Below are positions 44,826 through 53,321 of a stretch of 64,000 bases of DNA, piece by piece. The stretch's first letter is position 1. Each line of letters opens with the position of its first letter. Made by a program: the position numbers and the translations under genes. The stretch covers positions 1 through 64,000 of the forward strand of contig NZ_CP195790.1 of NCBI RefSeq assembly GCF_051465645.1, read 5' to 3'. This DNA comes from Planctomicrobium sp051465645 (lineage in GTDB: Bacteria > Planctomycetota > Planctomycetia > Planctomycetales > Planctomycetaceae). The notes beneath the pieces are model-generated. The model was given only the letters and a program-made list of their open reading frames with translations, was not told the origin of the DNA and did not search any database.

Positions 44826-45014
44826 GAGACCTTTCCTGACGTCGATATATGGAAGTGAGCCTACCATGCTTGACGTGATTGATGCACTGGGACTGATACA
44901 CTGAGCTTAACGATAGCAGAATGACGTTCGTCCAGATGATAGTCGTTTGCGATTAGTCGGCGCAGTGCGAAGTTGCCTCTCAAAATGCAGAGAGTTCGTG
45001 ATTCAGATGAAAAA

Positions 45015-45054
45015 GTGCCTCTGCAGGAATCTCAAGGGAGATTCGCAGAGGCAC
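45015..45054 (-). terminator. Terminator after sugE
   Basis: A long two-part stem pairs GTGCCTCTGC with GCAGAGGCAC and, inside it, GAATCTC with GAGATTC, closing on a four-base loop. On the minus strand it is followed by TTTTTC. It lies 42 bases beyond the sugE stop codon. Confidence 0.9.
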
Positions 45055-45096
45055 ACCGTCTGACATGCACCTTCGAATTCGCTTCAGGAATCAGCG

Positions 45097-45411
45097 TTAT
45101 GCAGTAAATTTCAGTCCGATGATCGAGATGATCAACAGGCTGAGAAACCCGACTCGTGCCATGTTGAATGGCTCATTCAACAACGCAATCCCCAGAATAA
45201 CGGTCCCAGCCGCTCCGATGCCAACCCAGACTGCATAAGCTGTCCCGATGGGGAGAGTTTTTGCCGCAATCGACAGCAGATACATGCTGACCACAATCCC
45301 CGAAATTGTGAGGACACTTGGGACCGGCTTGGTGAACCCTTCGGTATATTTCAGACCGATCGCCCAACCGGTCTCGATCAACCCTGCAATGACAAGAATG
45401 ATCCATGCCAT
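45097..45411 (-). CDS. sugE: Guanidinium/H+ exporter SugE (Gdx), SMR family
   Basis: This small multidrug resistance-family antiporter is of the Gdx type, which exports guanidinium in exchange for protons. The 104-residue product has four hydrophobic segments and the essential Glu13 in span 1 (IAGLIETGWAIGLKY). It also has the Gdx-type continuation EGFTKPVPS and span 4 ending IISIIGLKFTA. Its leader contains a guanidine-III riboswitch, which strongly supports guanidinium as substrate over quaternary amines. The start ATG has GGAG eight bases upstream, close to the riboswitch. A TATAAT promoter lies 85 bases upstream of the start. It is monocistronic with its own terminator. Confidence 0.96.
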   Translation of the reverse strand: MAWIILVIAGLIETGWAIGLKYTEGFTKPVPSVLTISGIVVSMYLLSIAAKTLPIGTAYAVWVGIGAAGTVILGIALLNEPFNMARVGFLSLLIISIIGLKFTA

Positions 45412-45430
45412 GACGACATCTCCTTTTAAA

Positions 45431-45471
45431 GCGTCGTCTTTGCAGAACCGGGTACGGCGCGTCTCGTCCGG
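45431..45471 (-). ncRNA. Guanidine-III riboswitch (ykkC-III class) in the sugE leader
   Basis: On the minus strand the leader reads CCGGACGAGACGCGCCGTAC, then CCGGTTCTGCAAAGACGACG and a final C. It has the compact pseudoknot architecture of the ykkC-III family: CCGG pairs with a second CCGG to form one helix, and the loop GCGCCGT pairs with 3' ACGACGC to form the second, with one C-A mismatch at its centre. The conserved ACGAG and GTACCCGG segments are present. Length (41 bases) equals the structurally studied class. It lies 19 bases upstream of the ATG of sugE, the expected target gene, so identification by sequence and context agrees. Likely mode is translational control, opening the ribosome site when guanidinium binds. 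Confidence 0.92.
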
Positions 45472-45495
45472 AGCCCGATCTCGGGCGGAAACATG

Positions 45496-45501
45496 ATTAT
45501 A
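45496..45501 (-). promoter_or_regulatory. sugE promoter -10 element
   Basis: A perfect TATAAT on the minus strand lies 25 bases upstream of the riboswitch, so transcription would start about 17 bases before it and include it whole. The -35 region is weak (TTGTGT at 15-base spacing or ATTGTG at 16). Confidence 0.75.
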
Positions 45502-45506
45502 CTAGT

Positions 45507-45525
45507 GAATTGTCGAACACAATTC
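45507..45525. repeat. Inverted repeat over the sugE -35 region
   Basis: GAATTGT and ACAATTC form perfect 7-bp arms around five bases, overlapping where the -35 hexamer of the sugE promoter should lie. It could be a repressor site, or a weak terminator remnant of the upstream esterase gene; no T run supports the latter. Confidence 0.45.
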
Positions 45526-45536
45526 CTGCTTGTGAT

Positions 45537-46352
45537 TTACTTCTTTGGAGCATTGAGCTTCAGCAGGGCGGCCGCGTATCGTCGGCCAAACTCCCGCAGT
45601 GCCTCAGTGTCGAAGTGAACTGAATCACCTTTGTGTCCCAACCCGGTTGAATTCACAAAGGCAGAGTTGGGGACCAGTTCATGGATCGATTCGAGTTGAG
45701 CGTTTACAACTTTCCAGTAGCTGGGCTTTTCTGCAGTCCCGACTGAAAGGAATTCACCCAACCCCCCAACGATAAACGGTACGCTGGGGCTGTCAAGGTC
45801 GCTGCGCAGATCTCCAATCATCTTGCTCATTCGTTTACCGTAAGAGTCGGCAAGCATTTTTGATCCGGCATCACTTTCTCCCTGATGCCAGAGAATGCCT
45901 TTCAGTGTTCCGCTCTTCATCGCAATGCGGGCCCGCTCGACAGCTTGGGTATAGAGATCTGCATCTTTCTGCCATCGGGAGAGTGGTGTTCCTCCAACGG
46001 CACACGGGATAACTCCAATCGTGACGTCAGGATCGACCTTGGCGATTTCCTGGGCGAAGCTGAACCCCAATCCTGCACCGGCAATGGTCGGCTTGTCGAA
46101 GTGCAATGGCTCGATTGCTGGTGCCCACTCGTTCGCCTTGTTCAAGGTTAGAATGCGGTCCGGTGGCGACTGCTTCTCTTTTCCAAGCACGCCGCGGCCT
46201 GCCATGTTTGACTGCCCAATCAGCAGGTAAAGGTGGAACTTTTCCTTTGCTGGCAGTTTGATTTCTTCTGCTTGTGCGGCCTTGTTCAGGACAGCGTTGC
46301 TCAGCAGTGTTGCCACGGCAAGAACTGCTGTCAGAAATGATCGTCGCAGCAT
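45537..46352 (-). CDS. Secreted SASA/DUF303 carbohydrate esterase
   Basis: The ATG at 46352 follows GGAG and gives 271 residues with a signal peptide (RRSFLTAVLAVATLLSNAVLNKAAQAE). It belongs to the sialate O-acetylesterase-like SGNH family: the catalytic Ser block is LLIGQSNMAGRG, the oxyanion block contains PCAVGGTPLSRW, and the HQGESD segment and the C-terminal DSVHFD carry the Asp/His pair. Such proteins deacetylate sugars and are numerous in planctomycetes. The substrate is unknown. It ends directly upstream of the sugE promoter on the same strand. Confidence 0.9.
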   Translation of the reverse strand: MLRRSFLTAVLAVATLLSNAVLNKAAQAEEIKLPAKEKFHLYLLIGQSNMAGRGVLGKEKQSPPDRILTLNKANEWAPAIEPLHFDKPTIAGAGLGFSFAQEIAKVDPDVTIGVIPCAVGGTPLSRWQKDADLYTQAVERARIAMKSGTLKGILWHQGESDAGSKMLADSYGKRMSKMIGDLRSDLDSPSVPFIVGGLGEFLSVGTAEKPSYWKVVNAQLESIHELVPNSAFVNSTGLGHKGDSVHFDTEALREFGRRYAAALLKLNAPKK

Positions 46353-46458
46353 GGGATTTCTCCTTTGTTGATGCAGAGGGCAGTTGCAAAGGACCATCTT
46401 CGGAGTTGTACCGACTCTATTAAACGGTCCCCTGAAAACTTGGCTTCAGTGTATAAAA

Positions 46459-46487
46459 AAACCGCACACGAGAGTCGTGTACGGTTT
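46459..46487 (-). terminator. Terminator after gyrA
   Basis: AAACCG and ACACGA pair with TCGTGT and CGGTTT around GAG, with one C-A mismatch between the two stem halves. Read on the minus strand, the hairpin is followed by a TTTTTT run. It lies 26 bases beyond the gyrA stop codon. Confidence 0.88.
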
Positions 46488-46512
46488 CAAATCTTTTCCA
46501 GAGCGGACCAGA

Positions 46513-49323
46513 TTACTCAGCGGCCTCTGGTGGGACGTCTGGTTTCGCTTCGTTCACGTCCGCCTCGGCTTCAACTACGGAATCGACATCACTTTCGTCT
46601 GTCACTTCCGCAGGAATACGAGCGAGTGAAACCAGCTTGTCATCGTTGTCGAGCCGCATGATGCGAACGCCCTGCGTGTTTCGCCCGATGACGTTAATGT
46701 CGGTTGCTCGAATTCGCTGAATCTTGCCTGAGGTTGAAATCATCAGGATGTCATCACCATCGGTGACAGCAAGGACCCCGATGACGTTTCCATTTCGGCT
46801 CGTCGTCTTGATGTCGCGAACACCTTTTCCACCGCGTTTCTGGCGACGATATCGCATACCGCTGCTGGTTGAAGCAGTTGCTTCTTCGTCGCTGGCGCCT
46901 GCGTCACCTTCAGGTGCTGCTTCTGCCGAGACCTCACCTGACGGTGAAGCATCGGTTTCATCTTCTGACACAGAATCGAGTTCTCCGGCACCAAATGGAG
47001 TTCGCTTTCCGTAACCGTTTTCGCAGATCGTGAGCAGGGTCAGGTCTTCTTCTGCCACAACCATCCCGACAACAGTGTCGTTCTTGCTGAGCGAAATCCC
47101 TTTCACGCCCATTGTATTGCGACCCATTGAGCGAGCGTCCGACTCTGTGAATCGGATCGTCATCCCGGTTGATGTGCTCAACACAACGTCCTGACCAGAT
47201 GCAACCTTCACGACGTCGATGAGTTCATCGCCTTCGTCGAGCTTGATCGCAATGATGCCGCCCTTCATTGGTCGGCTGTATGCAGAGAGGACGGTTTTCT
47301 TGACGATCCCCTGCTGTGTTGCCATCAGCAGGAAGTGTTGGTCGTCGAATTCGCGGACGTCGATACAGTCCTGAACCTTCTCGCCGTCACCAAGGTTCAA
47401 CAAGTTAACGAGAGCACGGCCTTTGGCAGTACGCGCCTGTAGCGGAAGATCGTAAACCTTCTGCCAGTAGACTTTGCCGAAGTTTGTGAAGAAGAGCAGC
47501 CAACTGTGTGTGCTGGAAACGAACAGGTGTTCGACTGGATCTTCGTCGTCACCCTTGGTTCCTTTGATTCCTTTGCCGCCGCGGTTCTGCGCCTGATACA
47601 TCGTCAGCGGAGTGCGTTTGATGTAGCCCCGTCGTGACAGGGTGACAACCATCGGCTCTTCTGTGATCAGTTCGCTCTTGTCGACGTCGGCCAGTTCCTC
47701 GTCTGAGATTTCCGTTCGGCGAGGCGAGGTGTATTTCGCCTGCAGGACTTCCATTTCCTTGCGGATTTCAGCACGAATGTGTGCCGCATCTGAGAGAAGG
47801 TAAAGAAAGTCTGAAATGTTCTCGAGCAGGTGGCTGTGTTCGCCTTGCAGGTTCTCCCGTTCCAGATTGGCGAGAGAGCCCAACTGCATACTGACGATGG
47901 CCTCTGACTGGTTCGGTGAGAGAGTGTAGGACTCTGAGTGTCCATACTCTGTCAGGAACATCTCGAAACCTTGCTCGCCCAATGCCCGGGCGACCAGTTC
48001 CGCTGGCATTTCGATTTTCTGCAGGCGGACCTTGGCTTCGGCACGGCTCGGCGAGTTCCTGATCGTTTGAATGATCTGGTCGATGTCGATCTGAGCAATC
48101 AACATCCCCTCGACCGTGTGCTTTCGCTTTCGGGCTTCGGAGAGCTGGAACTCTGTCTTCCGACGAATGACTTCTTCACGGTGACGAATGAACTCTTCGA
48201 TCACCTGCTTGATGTTCAACGTCTGCGGACGGTTCCCCACAAGTGCCAGTGTGATCACTGAAACAGTGGTCTGCAGAGGTGAGTACTTGTAGAGCTGATT
48301 CAGAACGATTTCTCGGTCTGCATCACGCTTCAGGTAGATATGAAGACGAACCTGCCAGCTTGGGGTTCGGCGATCGGTATAGTCGACGACGCGCGAGATG
48401 CCTTCAATCTTGTCGTCTTTGATTAGTTCTTCGAGCTTCGACTTGATACGGTCGCGGGTGTCGAGATACGGGATCTCTTTCACCACGATGACTTCGGTAT
48501 TCTTCTCGGTCTCGAACTCGACCTTCGCACGCAATGTGAGCGTTGAACGTCCAGTGCGATATCCTTGCAGAATGCCGTACCGACCACAGATAACCCCCCC
48601 GGTCGGGAAGTCAGGGCCAGGCATCACAGCCATGATGGATTCGATGCTGGTATCCGGGTCATCAATGACCAGTTTCACAGCTTCCGAGACTTCACCCAGG
48701 TTATGGGGAGGAATGCTGGTTGCCATCCCGACCGCGATCCCCTGTGATCCATTGACCAGCAGGTTCGGGTAACGGGAAGGGAGCACCACGGGCTCTTCGC
48801 CGCGCTGGTCGTAGGTCGGAATGAAGTCGACGGTCTGACGTTGCAGATCGTCCAGCATTTCCGAGGCGGCAGACGACAGTCGGGCTTCGGTGTATCGCAT
48901 CGCCGCAGGGCCAAGACCGGCGATCGAGCCGAAGTTCCCTTGCTTGTCGATGAGCGTTTCCCGCATCACCCAGTCTTGTGCAAGACGGACGAGGGTTGGG
49001 TAGATGACCTGTTCACCGTGAGGGTGATAGTTTCCGGATGTGTCCCCGGAGATTTTGGCGCATTTGATTCGCCCGGAAGATGGCCCCAGATTCAGGTCGT
49101 TCATGGCGACCAGAATTCGACGTTGGGCGGGCTTCAGACCGTCTCGCACATCTGGCAATGCACGGCTGACAATGACCGACATCGCATAGGTGAGATAGCT
49201 CTGCTGCATCTCATCGCGAATATCGAGGTCTTCAATGGCGCGTAACTCAGAGCCATTGTCGTCGCCTCCCTCAAAAGAGTCGTCGGGGGTCTCAAAATCG
49301 GAGGGGGGGATTCCGTCTGACAA
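46513..49323 (-). CDS. gyrA: DNA gyrase subunit A
   Basis: GyrA cuts and rejoins DNA during ATP-driven negative supercoiling with GyrB. The 936-residue product has the N-terminal breakage-reunion domain with catalytic Tyr144 in AAMRYTEARLS and the C-terminal beta-pinwheel with GyrA box QNRGGKG near residue 580. In the quinolone-determining region, YHPHGEQVIYPT places Gln105 and Pro109 where E. coli has Ser83 and Asp87. An acidic Ser/Glu/Ala-rich insert of about 45 residues (near 780-825) interrupts the pinwheel and is followed by a second box-like QKRGGKG. A third acidic stretch ends the protein. GyrB and dnaN are not adjacent. Confidence 0.97.
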   Translation of the reverse strand: MSDGIPPSDFETPDDSFEGGDDNGSELRAIEDLDIRDEMQQSYLTYAMSVIVSRALPDVRDGLKPAQRRILVAMNDLNLGPSSGRIKCAKISGDTSGNYHPHGEQVIYPTLVRLAQDWVMRETLIDKQGNFGSIAGLGPAAMRYTEARLSSAASEMLDDLQRQTVDFIPTYDQRGEEPVVLPSRYPNLLVNGSQGIAVGMATSIPPHNLGEVSEAVKLVIDDPDTSIESIMAVMPGPDFPTGGVICGRYGILQGYRTGRSTLTLRAKVEFETEKNTEVIVVKEIPYLDTRDRIKSKLEELIKDDKIEGISRVVDYTDRRTPSWQVRLHIYLKRDADREIVLNQLYKYSPLQTTVSVITLALVGNRPQTLNIKQVIEEFIRHREEVIRRKTEFQLSEARKRKHTVEGMLIAQIDIDQIIQTIRNSPSRAEAKVRLQKIEMPAELVARALGEQGFEMFLTEYGHSESYTLSPNQSEAIVSMQLGSLANLERENLQGEHSHLLENISDFLYLLSDAAHIRAEIRKEMEVLQAKYTSPRRTEISDEELADVDKSELITEEPMVVTLSRRGYIKRTPLTMYQAQNRGGKGIKGTKGDDEDPVEHLFVSSTHSWLLFFTNFGKVYWQKVYDLPLQARTAKGRALVNLLNLGDGEKVQDCIDVREFDDQHFLLMATQQGIVKKTVLSAYSRPMKGGIIAIKLDEGDELIDVVKVASGQDVVLSTSTGMTIRFTESDARSMGRNTMGVKGISLSKNDTVVGMVVAEEDLTLLTICENGYGKRTPFGAGELDSVSEDETDASPSGEVSAEAAPEGDAGASDEEATASTSSGMRYRRQKRGGKGVRDIKTTSRNGNVIGVLAVTDGDDILMISTSGKIQRIRATDINVIGRNTQGVRIMRLDNDDKLVSLARIPAEVTDESDVDSVVEAEADVNEAKPDVPPEAAE

Positions 49324-49861
49324 AGATTGCGCTCCTGTTATTGCGTAGGGGCTTCTGGGTGATGGTTATTCACCCGTGTCGGATTCACACGGAAATCTGT
49401 AACTCATTTGAGATACATGATTTGGGGTGTGTCGGCTGAAGCCTGAAACTGCAATGCTGATTCTATCGAATTTGGGCCAGAACAACAACGCCTGCAGAAC
49501 GCGAATCAGACAGGAACGGTTCGCTCTCAAAGTTTGAAATCAGAATGAGTTAGGTTCAGCAAGAATCGCTCGCTCGAGACTCGTTCCATCGCTGTGCAAC
49601 AGAGGTGACCGGAGCAGTGAACGCGGGTTGCGAGTCAAGCACGGGAGCGTGTGGATGGAAGCAAATGGCTAAGCTTTTCAGTTGATGGTCTTTCTTGCGC
49701 AAGGGCGCGTTGCTTGATCCGTTCGAAATTCCCATTGTGTTGATTCGATGGGCTGTTGGTCAGGATCCCGTTTAGTATTGCGATCCACATCTCTCGCTGA
49801 CCTCAGGAACGCGGCACTCGCTTTTGTCTCTCAGCACTTTCCTGGGGATTGGATTGGCGAT
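49324..49861. other. 538-base gene-free region upstream of gyrA
   Basis: No coding frame, RNA gene or hairpin terminator could be supported here. The region carries the gyrA promoter on its left side and the 3' end of the ABC operon on its right. No strong hairpin follows the permease stop codon, so transcription may continue toward gyrA. Confidence 0.4.
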
Positions 49862-52003
49862 TTATCCCCATTCGCGTTCTCGGGTTTTCTTCATGAGCCA
49901 GAGAATCGCCGCCCATAGGCCGAGTGTGAATGCAGAGAGTCCTCCCAGCAGTATCTCTGCCGAGATTTGAGGGACGAGCGTTGGAGCAAAGAAGATTAGT
50001 AAAACGACAATTGTTCCAACGAAGAGGCAAATGAAGCCGAGTATTGACGACAAGTAGAACGGCCATGTTGAACGGAAGGCAAAGGTGGTTGCTCCGACGA
50101 AATGGCAGAAACTGAATACGGTGATGAACAGGATGCTTGTGATTGGCAGTGTTGTCGCGCTGTTCGACACCTGAGGCAATGTTAACAGGTGGGTGCTAAA
50201 TGCCGTTGCAGGAATGATGGCGAATGACTGATCGATGGCGAGGCTCGTGAAAAGCAGACGTGAAAGTGTCCGGCGATTGAAGGGATGACAGAATTCCATT
50301 TCGAGCGATTTACAACGTTGAAACCAGGATGAAATCGGCACGGTCAGCATCAACACACTGAGCTGACCCGTAAATAAGTGGAAAAGAAAAAGCGGGTTTG
50401 GAGGCTGGTCTTTTCCCTCTCCAGACTGGGGGGAGATCATCTGGAAGAACAATAAGAAAAATCCAAACAAGATCGAACCTGTCGTCAGGAGAATAATTGG
50501 CCTGTACGGGTTGCCCCATCGCATAAGTTTGACCTGCTGCCAGAATGATCCGCGATGAAATGACAGATGCTGAAATCGTCCATCGAGGCCCCATGCGGCC
50601 AATGGGTTGAGCGCTGTCTGTTGAGTCCGTCGGTACTCGCGTGAGTGAAAAATGAAGGCTGCTGTCAGTTTTGGTTGGGCTTCCGTGACGCGAAGCAGAT
50701 ATCGCTCAAGCTTGATAAACAGATTGCACAGGATTGCCAATTCGATACAGATGATGCCGATTGCTGCAATGGGATAGTGCCCTGCAAAATACCAGGTCCG
50801 CAATCCGAGAAGTGCCGGAGAGGGGAATGCGGCAATGCAGTAGATGGTGTTAAACAGAAAAACTGCCATGGCGAGGATGACTGCGAATCTCAGAACTAAA
50901 ACCAGCCCCTCCTGTTTCGTGATCTTTGCCGATGGGACGACACTGCGGAGGATTACCGCGATTGAACTTGGAATCAGAAGGCTGATCGACAATGCTGGAA
51001 GAAAGGCCACCTGAGCCGACATTAATCCGCAAGTTGCCACGCCGGCAGTCGCGGCCAGCAGAAGTAACGCTGCCAGTTTGTGGGGGCGACCATAGTTGGG
51101 GATGACCATTGCGGACGGGCTGAGAAACTGCGCTCCCAGTTGGACAGCCAGCAACGCAGAGAGGACTATCATTGTGAAGATGACAGTCACAGATGCGATA
51201 GTCGGGGTCTTGGGAAATGTTGCCGGGTAGCCGTGAACCTCAGTAAGGAATTTTCGATTAGCCAGTAGTTGTGGCGACCAGTCGGCGAACACCTCTCGCA
51301 AATGAGGATGCCGGATGAGCGGTGCAAACGCCGAAAGGGGGAGGTGCAGTTTTCCCCACTTGTTGATGTTAGGGGTTGGAGTTCGTATGGGCTGCATTCC
51401 CATCAGGCCACGGTCAAATACGATTGTCTGCAGGTTTGGAATCGTGCTCATTCCAGCGATGCTATCGGCTGTCAATCGGCTTTGGTCTACTCGCAATTGG
51501 CGCACTTTCTCGAGCGAGGAGAGTTCATCCTGATGTTCTAAGAGCAGGTGAGACGGGATCTGCAGTTCTTCAATTCGTGGTGCCAGCGTCCTTAGAACTC
51601 CCGAGCTGATTTGCCGGCAAGCCAGTTCCACGGAATGCAGCTTGGGGAACTTCAAGAGGAACTCGGCGTCAGACACGGAGATGTTTGTGTGCTCCCAGCT
51701 AATACACTCCACGTTGTGAAACTGTTCTGGCGAAATTACCGAAGTCAGATCAGCATCACTCACCCAAAGGGTGCGAACTTCCGCTTCTCGTCTGCGGGGA
51801 ACCGACGATTGGAACTCGTCTCTCTGGAAAGTGGAAATGGGTCCTGCATACTTCCGATTCGGAACCACCTCTCCCACCTTAGCGTCATCGGAATAACTCT
51901 CGTATGCCAGCATTCCGAAGCAGAATAGCAAAAGTAGTGTGAGTAACAGGCAGAGAGGGCGTGTCCAGTAGGTGCGGTAAATATGGAACAGGCGGTGAAT
52001 CAT
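49862..52003 (-). CDS. ABC permease with leucine-rich-repeat-like domain
   Basis: The 713-residue membrane protein has one N-terminal span (about 14-33). An extracytoplasmic region of about 230 residues follows, with regularly spaced Leu/Ile/Val strands (VRTLWVSDADL, LHSVELACRQI, IEELQIPSH, VRQLRVDQSRL, LQTIVFDRG) that look like degenerate leucine-rich repeats. About ten spans between 265 and 705 complete it. Its gene overlaps the ATPase gene by four bases (ATGA), so it is the permease of this transporter. The LRR-like domain is unusual for YtrC/D-type permeases and may bind a cell-envelope ligand. Substrate unknown. I could not assign it to a named permease family. Confidence 0.75.
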   Translation of the reverse strand: MIHRLFHIYRTYWTRPLCLLLTLLLLFCFGMLAYESYSDDAKVGEVVPNRKYAGPISTFQRDEFQSSVPRRREAEVRTLWVSDADLTSVISPEQFHNVECISWEHTNISVSDAEFLLKFPKLHSVELACRQISSGVLRTLAPRIEELQIPSHLLLEHQDELSSLEKVRQLRVDQSRLTADSIAGMSTIPNLQTIVFDRGLMGMQPIRTPTPNINKWGKLHLPLSAFAPLIRHPHLREVFADWSPQLLANRKFLTEVHGYPATFPKTPTIASVTVIFTMIVLSALLAVQLGAQFLSPSAMVIPNYGRPHKLAALLLLAATAGVATCGLMSAQVAFLPALSISLLIPSSIAVILRSVVPSAKITKQEGLVLVLRFAVILAMAVFLFNTIYCIAAFPSPALLGLRTWYFAGHYPIAAIGIICIELAILCNLFIKLERYLLRVTEAQPKLTAAFIFHSREYRRTQQTALNPLAAWGLDGRFQHLSFHRGSFWQQVKLMRWGNPYRPIILLTTGSILFGFFLLFFQMISPQSGEGKDQPPNPLFLFHLFTGQLSVLMLTVPISSWFQRCKSLEMEFCHPFNRRTLSRLLFTSLAIDQSFAIIPATAFSTHLLTLPQVSNSATTLPITSILFITVFSFCHFVGATTFAFRSTWPFYLSSILGFICLFVGTIVVLLIFFAPTLVPQISAEILLGGLSAFTLGLWAAILWLMKKTREREWG

Positions 52004-52917
52004 CGGCTTGCTCCGTTCGCAGCCTGAGCAGCCGAGGAATGTCCATTGAGCTCCAGAAAGATCTCTTCCAGATTGAGATCTTCAACATTGACCTGTGCCT
52101 GATACTGTTCTGCCAGGAGTGGCCTTAATTCTGGCTGGAATTCTGCCACGGTGATGAGCCCGTGTGTTCCGTCGATTTCGCTGCGTAACGTCTTGGGAAG
52201 ACGCAAATCATCAGGGAGAGGGGCGAAAGCATGGATGCGCAGGCGTTTACAATTGTCTTTCAGTTGGTCGAGTTCACCGTAGTATCCGAGCGTGCCTTCA
52301 CTCAGGAATGCAACATGTGAGGCAATCCGTTCCAGGTCGGACGTGATATGCGTTGAAAACAGAACGGTGTTGTCACCATCCGCCGTGAATTCGATCAGCG
52401 ACTGCAGGAATTGTCGTCGGGCCACTGGATCGAGACTGGCAACTGGCTCGTCCAGAATAAGGAGTTCTGGCTGATGCCCCATTGCGAGAATCACTGCGAG
52501 TTTCTGCCGCTGCCCCACTGACAATGTGCTGACTCGCTTCTCGCTCGGCAGGCTCCATTCCGAGAGTAGCTGTTTGACGTGGGCGTAATTCCAGTGTTCA
52601 TAGAACGCACCGGTGTAATCGCACACCTGTTGCACCTTCATCCAGGGGAAGATCTGGAACTCTTGCGAGACATATCCGAGCCGTGCTTTGGTGTTCGGGG
52701 TCAGGTCCCAGGAGTCTTCATCGAACAGAAAACTCTGTCCGGACGAGCGTTTCAACAATCCCAGCAGGCATTTAATCAGAGTCGACTTGCCACTTCCATT
52801 AGTGCCGATCAGGCCCACAACCTGACCCTGAAGGATCTCCAGGTTAATGCCCCGTAAAACGTTCTGCTTTCCAAAGTGTTCTTGCAGATCCAGCGTTCGA
52901 ACAATCGGCCTCGTCAT
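52000..52917 (-). CDS. ABC transporter ATP-binding protein, YtrB-like
   Basis: This is the ATPase of the operon. The 305-residue product has Walker A LIGTNGSGKST (about 36-46), signature LSVGQRQKL, Walker B LLILDEPVASLDP and H-loop FSTHITSDLER, all intact, followed by a C-terminal domain of about 80 residues. Its start overlaps the end of the GntR gene by four bases and its end overlaps the permease start by four bases, so the three proteins are translationally coupled. In Firmicutes the matching YtrA-YtrB layout responds to cell-wall antibiotics; here that link is by analogy only. Confidence 0.92.
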   Translation of the reverse strand: MTRPIVRTLDLQEHFGKQNVLRGINLEILQGQVVGLIGTNGSGKSTLIKCLLGLLKRSSGQSFLFDEDSWDLTPNTKARLGYVSQEFQIFPWMKVQQVCDYTGAFYEHWNYAHVKQLLSEWSLPSEKRVSTLSVGQRQKLAVILAMGHQPELLILDEPVASLDPVARRQFLQSLIEFTADGDNTVLFSTHITSDLERIASHVAFLSEGTLGYYGELDQLKDNCKRLRIHAFAPLPDDLRLPKTLRSEIDGTHGLITVAEFQPELRPLLAEQYQAQVNVEDLNLEEIFLELNGHSSAAQAANGASR

Positions 52918-53309
52918 TGCGGAGTCTCCCTGAGTAGCTTCCGGAGCACGTGTTCAATCTGCTCGTCATTCAAGCCCAGTTGTCGTCCCCGATTCACAGC
53001 GGCCTGCATCTGTGACTCGAGTTCCCGTTGACGCTGTACAACGCTTCCCTGAATGGTCTGAGGGAGAATGGCCATTCCCTTGCCGCGTACCCGTTCGACG
53101 ATTCCATCCGCTTCCAGCCGGGCATAGGCCTTCGAGATCGTCATCGGGTTTACCCCCAACTCTGCAGCCATCTGGCGAACGCTGGGAAGCATGTCTCCCG
53201 GTTGAATCCGACGTCCCGCGAGCAGAGCCTGCACCTGCTCAATGATCTGGCGAAAAATTGGAACGCCAGAAGAAGGGTGGATTTCAAATTGTGAAGGTTG
53301 CGTCGTCAT
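52914..53309 (-). CDS. YtrA-subfamily GntR regulator
   Basis: The 131-residue product has a GntR winged helix (PIFRQIIEQVQALLAGRRIQPGDMLPSVRQMAAELGVNP, about 15-55, with recognition helix MTISKAYARLEADG). A short C-terminal dimerisation region of about 50 residues follows, the YtrA type with no ligand domain. It leads a coupled three-gene operon with an ABC ATPase and permease. A near-perfect 22-bp palindrome lies 13 bases upstream of its start and is the likely autorepression site. Such regulators usually release their own transporter operon when the envelope is stressed. Confidence 0.94.
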   Translation of the reverse strand: MTTQPSQFEIHPSSGVPIFRQIIEQVQALLAGRRIQPGDMLPSVRQMAAELGVNPMTISKAYARLEADGIVERVRGKGMAILPQTIQGSVVQRQRELESQMQAAVNRGRQLGLNDEQIEHVLRKLLRETPQ

Positions 53310-53321
53310 TGTATGTTACTG

